DNA of 64,000 bases from Parietaria judaica (lineage: Eukaryota > Streptophyta > Magnoliopsida > Rosales > Urticaceae). Below, in pieces: positions 55,267 to 64,000 of this stretch. Where the stretch lies: assembly GCA_954871525.1 (NCBI GenBank), contig OX940864.1:30731001-30795000 (forward strand). Direction: 5' to 3'. A model generated the notes under the pieces. It saw only the letters and a list, made by a program, of their open reading frames with translations, did no database searches and had not been told where the DNA came from. Numbering within the stretch: the first letter of the stretch is position 1; every line of letters starts with the position of its first letter. The translations under genes were made by a program, and so were the position numbers.

Positions 55267-58200
55267 GTAGCGGTAAACGACGAGGTCCTTCTAGTGGTTG
55301 CTAATGTTTTAGGTTTTCCCAAACATGTTAATTGAAAAATTTACATCCATGCGTCCGACCCCCCGCGGTTAGAAACGCATAGGTTCATTTAATACGGGTC
55401 GGTGGTCATGAGTTATTGTTCACCCAATTGAGTAGTTGGTGGTGCCCCTCGAGGACATTAAGATGGTTAACCAAACATGCGTGAAGGTTTCGAAGCAATA
55501 ATTACGCTCTACTTGTAATTATTATACGGACATCAACACGTATCTATTTTGTGACGCGTCCTCAATTTTTGTGGAAGGATCGTGCAAACCGCTATCGGGA
55601 AACAGTAGCGGTCGAACAGATAGGCGTAGCGGTAATCGACGAGGTCCTTTTAGCGGTTGCTATTGTTTTGGGTTTTCCAGAACATGTTAATTGAAAATTT
55701 TACATCCACGCGTCCAACCACCCGCGGTTTGACACGCATAGGTTCATTTAATACGGGTCGGTGGTCATGAGTAATTGTTCACCCAATTGAGTAGTTGGTG
55801 GTGCCCCTCGAGGACATTAAGATGGTTAACCAAACATGCGTGAAGGTTTCGAAGCAATAATTATGCTCTACTTGTAATTATTATACGGACATCAACACGT
55901 ATGAATTTTGTGATGCGTCCTCAATTTCGTGGAAGGATCGTGCAAACCGCTATCGGGAAACAGTAGCGGTTGAACAGATAGGCGTAGCGGTAAACGACGA
56001 GGTCCTTCTAGCGGTTGCTAGTGTTTTGGGTTTTCCCGAACATGTTTGTTGAAAAATTTACATCCACGCGTCAAACCCCCCGCGGTTTGACATGCATATG
56101 TTCATTTAATACGGGTCGGTAGTCATGAGTAATTGTTCACCCATTTGAGTAGTTGGTGGTGCCCCTCGAGGACATTAAGATTGTTAACCAAACATGCGTG
56201 AAGGTTTCGAAACAATAATTACGCTTTACTTGTAATTATTATACGGACATCACCACGTATCAATTTTATGACGTGTGCTCAATTTTCGTGGAAGGATCGT
56301 GCAAACCGTTATTGGGAAGCATAGCGGTCGAACAGATAGGCGTAGCGGTAAACGACGAGGTCCTTCTAGCGGTTGCTAGTGTTTCGGGTTTTCCCGAACA
56401 TGTTAATTGAAAATTTTACATCCATGCGTTCAACACCCTGCGGTTTGCCACACATAGGTTCATTTAATACGGGTCGGTGGTCATGAGTAATTGTTCACGC
56501 AATTGAGTACTTGGTAGTGCCCCTCGAGTACATTAAGATGGTTAACCAAACATGCGTGAGGTTTCAAATCAATAATTACGCTCTACTTGTAATTATTATA
56601 CGGACATCAACACGTATCAAATTTGTTACGCGTCCTCAATTTTCGTGGAAGGAACGTACAAACCGCTATCGGGAAACAGTAGCGATCAAATAGATAGGCG
56701 TAGCGGTAAACGACGAGGTCCTTCTAGCAGTTGCTAGTGTTTCGGGTTTTCCCGAACATGTTTGTTGAAAATTTACATCCACGCGTCCAACCCCCCGCGG
56801 TTTGACATACATAGGTTCATTTAATACGGGTCGGTGGTCATGAGTAATTGTTCACCCAATTGAGTAGTTGGAGGTGCCCCTCGAGGACATTAAGATGGTT
56901 AACCAAACATGCGTGAAGGTTTCGAAGCAAAAATTACGCTTTACTTGTAATTATTAAACGGAAATCACCACGTATAAATTTTGTGACACGCCCTCAATTT
57001 TCGTGGAAGGATCGTGCAAACCGCTATCGGGAAACAGTAACGGTCGATCAGATAGGCGTAGCGATAAACGACAAATTCCTTCTAGCGGTTGCTAGTGTTT
57101 GGGGTTTTCCCGAACATGTTAATTGAAAATTTTACATCCACGCGTCCAACCCCCCGCGGTTTGACACACATAGGTTCATTTAATACGGGTCGGTGGTCAT
57201 GAGTAATTGTTCACCCAATTGAGTAGTTGGAGGTGCCCCTCGAGGAGATTAAGACGGTTAACCAAACATGCGTGAATGTTTCGAAGCAATAATTACGCTT
57301 TACTTGTAATTATTATACAGACATCAACACATATAAATTTTGTGACGCGTCCTTAATTTTCGTGGAAGGATCGTGCAAACCGCTATCGGAAAACAGTAGC
57401 GGTCGAACACATAGGCGTAGCGGTAAACGACGAGGTCCTTCTAGCGGTTACTAGTGTTTTGGGTTTTCCCGAACATGTTAATTGAAAAATTTACATCCAC
57501 GCGTCCAACCCCCCGCGGTTTGACACGCATAGGTTCATTTAATACGGGTCGGTGGTCATGAGTAATTGGTCACGCAATTGAGTAGTTGGTGGTGCCCCTC
57601 GAGGACATTAAGATTGTTAACCAAACATGCGTGAAGGTTTCGAAGCAATAATTTTGTTCTACTTGTAATTATTATACGGACATCAACACGTATCAATTTT
57701 GTGACGTGTCCTCAATTTTCATGGAAGGATCGTGCAAACCGCTATAAGGAAAATGTAGCGGTCGAACAGATAGGAGTAGCGGTAAACGACGAGGTCCTTC
57801 TAGCGGTTGCTAGTGTTTCGGGTTTTCCCGAACATGTTTGTTGAAAAATTTACATCCACGCGTCCAACCCCCTGCGGTTTGACATGCATAGGTTCATTTA
57901 ATACGGGTCAGTGGTCATGAGTAATTGTTCACCCAATTGAGTAGTTGGTGGTGCCCCTCGAGAACATTAAGATGGTTTACCAAACATGCGTGAAGGTTTC
58001 GAAGCAATAATTACGCTTTACTTGTAATTATTATACGGACATCACCACGTATCAGTTTTGTGATGCGTCCTCAATTTTCGTGGAAGGATCGTGCAAACCG
58101 CTATCGGGAAACAGTAAAGGTCGAACAGATAGGCGTAGAGGTAAACGACGAGGTCCTTCTAGCGGTTGCTAGTGTTTTGAGCTTTCCCGAACATGTTAAT

Positions 58201-60533
58201 TGAAAAATATACATCAACTTGTTCAACCCTCCGCGGTTTGACACGCATAGGTTCATTTAATACGGGTCAGTGGTCATGAGTAGTTGTTCACCCAATTGAG
58301 TAGTTGGTGGCGCCCCTCGAGGACATTAAGCTGGTTAACCAAACATGCCTGAAGGTTTCGAAGCAATAATTACGCTCTACTTGTAATTATTATACGGGCA
58401 TCAAAACGTATCAATTTTGTGACGTGTATTTAATTTTCGTGGAAGGATCGTGCAAACCGCTATCGGAAAAAAGTAGCGGTCGAACAGATAGGCATAACCG
58501 TAAACGACGAGGTCCTTCTAGCGGTTGCTAGTGTTTCGGGTTTTCCCAAACATGTTAATTGAAAAATTTACATCCACGCGTCCAACCCTCCGCGGTTTGA
58601 CACGCATAGGTTTATTTAAATCATGCCGGTGGTCATGAGTAATTGTTCACGCAATTGATTAGTTGGTGGTGCCCCTCGAGGACATTAAGATTGTTAACCA
58701 AACATGCGTGAAGGTTTCGAAGCAATAATTATGTTCTACTTGTAATTATTATACGGACATCAACACGTATCAATTTTGTGACGCGTCCTCAATATTCGTG
58801 GAAGGATCGTGCAAACCACTAACGCGAAACAGTAGCGGTCGAACAGATAGGCGTAGCGGTAAACGACGAGGTCCTTCTAGCGGTTGCTATTGTTTCGGGT
58901 TTTCCCACACATGTTTGTTAAAAAATTTACATCCACGCGTCCAACCCCCCGCGGTTTGAAATGCATAGGTTCATTTAATACGGGTCGGTGGTCATGAGTA
59001 ATTGTTCACCCAATTGAGTAGTTGGTGGTGCCCCTCGAGGACATTAAGATGGTTTACCAAACATGCGTGAAGGTTTCGAAGCAATAATTACGCTCTACTT
59101 GTAATTATTATACGGACATCAACACGTATCAATTTTGTGACGCGTCCTCAATTTTCGTGGAAGGATCGTGCAAACCACTATCGGGAAACAGTAGCGGCCG
59201 AACAGATAGGCGTAGCGGTAAACAACGAGGTCCTTCTAGCGGTTGCTAGTGTTTTGGGTTTTCCCGAACATGTTGATTGAAAAATTTACATCCACGCGTC
59301 CAACCCTCCGCGGTTTGACTCGCATAGGTTCATTTAATACGGGTCGGTGGTCATGAGTAATTGTTCACGCAGTTGAATAGTTGGTGGTGCCCCTCGAGAA
59401 CATTAAGATGGTTAACCAAACATGCGTGAAGGTTTCCAAGCAATAATTATGCTGTACTTGTATTTATTATACGGACATCAACATGTATCAATTTTATTAC
59501 GCATCCTCAATTTTCGTGGAAGGATCGTGCAAACCGCTTTCGGGAAACAGTAGCGGTCGAACAGATAGGCGTAGCGGTAAACGACGAGGTCCTTCTAGCG
59601 GTTGCTAGTGTTTTGGGTTTTCTCGAACATGTTTGTTGAAAATTTACATCCACGCGTCCAACCGCCCGCGGTTTCACATGCATAGGTTCATTTAATACGG
59701 GTCGGTGGTCATGAGTAATTGTTCACCCAAATGAGTAGTTGGTCGTGCCCTTCGAGGACATTAAGATGGTTAACCAAACATGCGTGAAGGTTTAGAAGCA
59801 ATAATTACGCTTTACTTGTAATTATTATACTGACATTACCACATATCAATTTTGTGACGCGTCCTCAATTTTTATGGAAGGATTGAGCAAACCGCTATCG
59901 GGAAACAGTAGAGGTCGAACAGATAGGCGTAGCAGTAAACGATGAGGTCCTTCTTGCGGTTGCTAGTGTTTCGGGTTTTCCCAAACTTGTTAATTGAAAA
60001 ATTTACATCCATGCGTTCAACACCCCGCCCCGCGGTTGGATACACATAGGTTCATTTAATACGGGTCGGTGGTCATGAGTAATTGTTCACGCAATTGAGT
60101 AGTTAATAGTGCCCCTCAAGGACATTAAGATGGTTAGCCAAACATGCGTGAAGGTTTCGAAGCAATAATTACGCTCTACTTGTAATTATTATACGGACAT
60201 CAACACGTATCAATTTTGTGACGCGTCCTCAATTTTCGTGGAAGGATCGTCCATACCGCTATCGGGAAACAGTAGCGGTCGAACAGATAGGCGTAGGGGT
60301 AAACGACGGAATCGTTCTAGCGGTTGCTAGTGTTTTGGGTTTTCCCGAACATGTTAATTTAAAAATTTACATCCACGCGTCCAAGCCCCCGCGGTTTGAA
60401 ACGCATAGGTTCATTTAATACGGGTCGGTGGTCATGAGTAATTGTTCACCCAATTGAGTAGTTGGTGGTGCCCCTCGAGGACATTAAGATGGTTAACCAA
60501 ACATGCGTGAAGGTTTCGAAGCAATAATTACGT
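55267..60533. repeat. 359-bp tandem satellite-like array, about 14.7 units
   Basis: The anchor GGTGCCCCTCGAGGACATTA recurs at 55441, 55800, 56158, 56516, 56873, 57232, 57591, 57950, 58309, 58668, 59027, 59386, 59744, 60108 and 60467. Spacings are 357-359 except one of 364, caused by an extra CCCCG near 60028. The array starts at GTAGCGGTAAACGACGAGG (55267) and stops inside the unit near 60533. Each unit holds several AGCGGT boxes in both orientations around CAAACCGCTATCGGGAAACA and CTTCTAGCGGTTGC. Unit identity is high, so the array is young or homogenised. The short ORFs at 56511 and 60218 are accidental. It abuts a broken copia element on the left and Mutator-like transposase sequence on the right. 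Confidence 0.95.
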
Positions 60534-61698
60534 TCTTGTTGTACCTCTCGAGATAGTATAAAAAATTGAACGTACCAAAATTGTTGATTCAATGGACCAC
60601 AATTAGAGTCGTAAGAGTTGCTTGTCGGGCAACTTACAGATCTGATTTCTCTTTGGGGACCAGGTTACCATGCTTGTGCTTAATCTTCCTAGATGCTTGT
60701 GTGGCTCAACCCGTCGCCGTCGCCGATTTCATCGAATTTGAATACCGGTACTTACTTATATTGTTTACCTCTACAAAGCTTTACCTTTGTACATTATTTA
60801 TTTCGTTACCTTAACATCATTTCTTTGAATTTTTTTATTCATGCAGATGATGTAACAGTAACGTCACCATCAGTTTTGTATATCTCATACTCGATCCTAA
60901 ACACCCCGAGCAATTCTGTCGTCCAAAAATATGTTGCCCTTTACTTTCCAGCTCGACCTTAGTATTAGCATTAATTATATTAAGAAAATATTAATTTATG
61001 AATCTTTCCCCTTAACTCTCAATAACGAGGAATACTGGGCGAATGAAATCAAAATTATATACGACAAAAGTTTTTTGGCGTATTAAAATTTTCTTTCACC
61101 CCGTGCTCCTATTTATTGCGAGAGACGTTGAACGATTCAAAATTACTTTTTTTGTCTGTAGCGGTATATACTATATGCTATCATTAAAGGTCGAGCAGGT
61201 CGGTAGAGTGTAACGTATTTTTGGGCAGCACGATGGCTCTGGTATTTTGCGGTGAAGTTGAGTATTGACATCTCGGATGAAGACACTATTAATTATTTTG
61301 ATGTTTTGTATTGTAAACGAAGTATTCATTATTTTATTTTCATGTATTTTAAGCGGCGGTATTAATGTATTGACATCTCGGATGAAGACATCAACATTAT
61401 ATGCGACTGCTTTCGTATTAAAGTGAAATTTCAACTCAGATCCGTTATTGGATGGAAAACAAAATAGTTAGATATAGTGGTACTTACCAATGACGTCTAG
61501 CGGTATGTAACAAGACGAATAGAATCTTGCTTTTTTAAGATTGATATATATTCCGCTTTCAAAGATATTTCTAGTGGTACGTACCGCTAGCGGTACGTAA
61601 AACAACTAGCGGTACGTACTACATGTAATAAATATATATTGATATTAAGTTAGATATAGTTGTACATACCTCTTACGTAAAACGTCTAGCGGTATGTA
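60534..61698. other. Spacer between the 359-bp array and the MULE transposase, with AGCGGT boxes
   Basis: No intact gene. A plus-strand open frame (60566-60814) ends at a possible GT donor and has no recognisable domain. TAGCGGTA boxes occur at about 61159, 61498, 61588, 61607 and 61688, echoing the array. A 15-bp direct repeat TTGACATCTCGGATGAAGACA occurs at 61264 and 61371. The stretch would be the 3' flank of the minus-strand transposase gene. Confidence 0.6.
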
Positions 61699-63955
61699 CT
61701 AAGACGATGTAATAAATTTAAACGTGCATTTCTCCCTGCTTATAAATAATAAATTACATATGCAGGTCATACTTCCGTCACTCTCCTTGGTAGTCTTTTC
61801 CTCTTGTTTCCTCCTCTTTTTTTTTTTTTTGCTCCTAGGCGGTTCAATCTTTAGAAAATTAGCAGTAACAGAAGCAGGTATCATCCAATCGTCATTAAGC
61901 TCGATAACATTTACGGGCGAAGAATACAAAAGCCACCAGTGGTTGAAACTGTAGAAAGCATGACACAAATCGTGAAAGTTTTTCCCTGCACTGGTGATTG
62001 CGCTGATGGCATGCGCACATGGGTACCCATCGAAGTTAAATTTGTTGCACAAGCACGTCTTGCCTACAAGATCTACCACCTTAAACTCTCCGCTACTCCT
62101 CACTTCCCACGATTTTTCGAAACCTTTAGGGGCTAGCATTTTCTCAGACGCTTTCATGTTCTCTCAAAGCTTATGCTCAGTGGTCGGAGTAACGAAAGAG
62201 GGCGATCGGTTAGCACATTCTGTACTATATTCATGATATTTTTTTATCCTTGCGGCTACCATCTTCAAACACTCATGTAACAAGGTAAGTATAGGATATT
62301 CTCCAGCTGTCTCCATAAAATCATGCACCTGTTTATCACCGTTTGAAGTTATAATGTCATACCTTTTCTCCAAGTAGTACGCCCTCGCCCATCAATCTCT
62401 GCTCTTAAGATTTTCATCGAGATAATTCGCAGCTAAAGAAAACTTTGTTGGAACTTGCTCCAATTTCTATCGAATTCAGCCCTGGTATATACCGTCGCTA
62501 GTTCCCAAAACTTATTGACTAATCTCTTCGCTTTAAACTTGCCTTGCAAGTCTACTTGGATGAGATAAGGACATAATCCATGAGTTTCCAACCGATACAC
62601 CTTTCTGCACGCATTCTTGATGGGTCCGCAACTATTCGTTACGATGACCAACTCACTTGTTTCCGGAATCGCTGCTTTCATATCTTCTAAAAACTGTTCC
62701 CACGATTCGTTCCGCTTCGAAAATAAAATACCAAAAGCGACTGGAAAAACTGTGTGATTGCCATCAGTAGAGCTTGCCACGAGTAAGGTACTTTAGTACT
62801 CGTCACTCATGCGATGTGCGGCGATCTAAATAACCTTCCCCATACTTTTGAATCCTTGAATCGACGCGTATAATGCAATGAAACAATACTCAAATGCCCC
62901 TTCTAGGTTACATTTAATTGAGGTCACGGAACCCGGGTTTTGATTTTCAACCATAAAAAGAAACGCCGGTAACAAAGCGAAATTCTGGCCAAGGGTACCT
63001 CTAATCTTGTATTCGGCAAGTCACTTGCCACTCGTAGCCATCCAGTAACTAATTTTGTGACCCTTATCTGCCATATGCCTCCGGATCTCATTCGGGACCG
63101 GTATTTCCATATTTTGGTCACTGTATCTGCTTGTGATCTCATCGGAAACCAATGACGAAGTGGCCCGGCGTAAACCTTGTCGTGCGTCTACGGAACATGT
63201 ATGGACGCTGTGATATGTACGTATTCTAAACCTCCCCTCTGCCCCCAGCGCTGCACGTAAACTCCAACTGCTGTCTCATCGAGGCATTTGACCACGTATA
63301 ATTTCTTGTCCGACTTTATCAACTTCACTCCGAAGCGTCCTGCAGCACCTTCGGACACAACACTTCTCAACTCAGCCTCTGATGAAAACTCCTGACCAAT
63401 TATAAGATCCATACCATCGGGAAAACTATGCACCGGTCCTTCTTCCCCCGACTCGAAACCGATTGGAAAAGTAGAGGATCTCGTAAAGTTATTAGAACAC
63501 GCTCTCAATGGCGACAGTATCACACCTTCTGCATTCGGGGACGAAACAGCATCCGGTACGTCAACATGCCGCACCTGGTACTCTTCTTGCACAAATGTTG
63601 TTTGTTCGGTACCTACTTGAGGAGATACCTTTTTCACTAGCTCGACGTACAGCTGTTTCAACCTTGACGGTCTATCCGGTGTCATAATATATGATTCGAA
63701 GTCAGGTTCATCAGCAATGACTAATGGCTGAGTACTACGATCAACTGGGTAATAAGTTACCTTCAAATAAAATTGTCGGACAATATCAAACTTGTTATAT
63801 AAAAACTCCTTCAAATAAGAAATGTTGTTAAAAGCAGACTGTGAAACGGTAACACCATTAACAGTATTACTTATTCCCTCCCACAACCACTTGTAACAAT
63901 CTCTATTGAAAATCCACTTTCCACCATCACTTACAATCAAATGGTAAACATCCAT
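61699..63955 (-). pseudogene. MuDR-type (MULE) transposase, frameshifted and with stops
   Basis: The start is the ATG at 63955 (MDVYHLIVSDGGKW). The N-terminal 255 codons lead into the MuDR DNA-binding region (MDLIIGQEFSSEAELRSVV, KSDKKLYVVKC). At about 63195 the frame slips, and the conserved HTCS-type phrase continues in the next frame (HTCSVDARQGLRRATSSL). The MULE core is at 62900-62433 (LLVASSTDGNHTVFPVAFGI, SWEQFLEDMKAAIPE), but the place of the first catalytic Asp (usual form VDGTHL) reads IAAHRM next to two stops. The C-terminus has a SWIM zinc finger, CLCNKFNFDGYPCAHAIS (about 62050), and a basic tail. The enzyme would cut and paste elements by their long inverted repeats. This copy is inactive. 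Its 5' flank and element end lie right of the window. Confidence 0.88.
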
Positions 63956-64000
63956 CCTGTAAATGAAAAAAAATACTTCAATCTTAAATTAAACCGATAT
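63956..64000. other. 5' flank of the MULE transposase
   Basis: The window ends with ...TTAAATTAAACCGATAT. A similar AGTAAACCGATATTG occurs at 46291-46305 next to the internal exon of the Ulp1-like fragment, a weak hint that both come from one element family. Confidence 0.3.

Noticed and set aside
60218..60418. Plus-strand ORF in the last array units (also 56511-56693)
   Set aside because: Other units of the array carry stops at the same positions, so the frame is not conserved across copies.

Overview
The window looks like nuclear DNA of a eudicot plant. It holds genes with short GT-AG introns in an AT-rich background. A plastid-targeted protochlorophyllide oxidoreductase and a plant-only DUF3700 (TSJT1-like) protein are present. 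About two thirds of the sequence is recognisable or decayed transposable elements. I do not assign a species.

Layout. 1-15396 is a nest of two Ty3/gypsy elements of the Tat (OTA) type, both transcribed from the minus strand. The younger one (1-4228; 5' LTR, primer binding site, gag-protease, start of reverse transcriptase) sits inside the 3' part of an older, heavily mutated one (4229-15396) that carries an antisense extra ORF. 16506-18920 (+) is a complete four-exon TSJT1-like gene. 21429-23341 is a cluster of nested hAT-like non-autonomous elements. 24014-26242 (-) is a complete eight-exon gene for the ribosome-biogenesis factor BRX1. 27477-28298 holds a 61-bp tandem repeat and a fold-back MITE with a 9-bp target duplication. 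28892-30600 (-) is an F-box gene broken by a 465-bp solo LTR and by a frameshift. 31548-34665 (-) is a complete five-exon protochlorophyllide oxidoreductase gene with an hAT-like MITE in its second intron.

From about 36 kb onward the window is almost entirely repeats. There is a copia leader fragment (36.0-38.3 kb). A 1.48-kb element is inserted in the terminus of a PIF/Harbinger-like element that carries a Myb/SANT ORF (38.3-41.9 kb). Two related copia LTR regions (43.9-45.7 and 47.9-50.6 kb) are separated by a fragment resembling the Ulp1-like gene of Mutator-like elements (45.8-47.9 kb). The second LTR leads into a decayed copia element (50.6-55.0 kb). Next comes a tandem array of about 15 units of 359 bp (55267-60533), and then a decayed MuDR-type transposase gene on the minus strand (61699-63955).

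Only three protein genes look intact (TSJT1-like, BRX1, POR). They have unrelated housekeeping or plastid roles and do not form a functional cluster. The most unusual feature is the 359-bp array next to the MULE transposase. Its units are dense in an AGCGGT hexamer that also recurs around the transposase and around the Ulp1-like fragment, so the array may be an expanded subterminal region of a Mutator-like element rather than an independent satellite.
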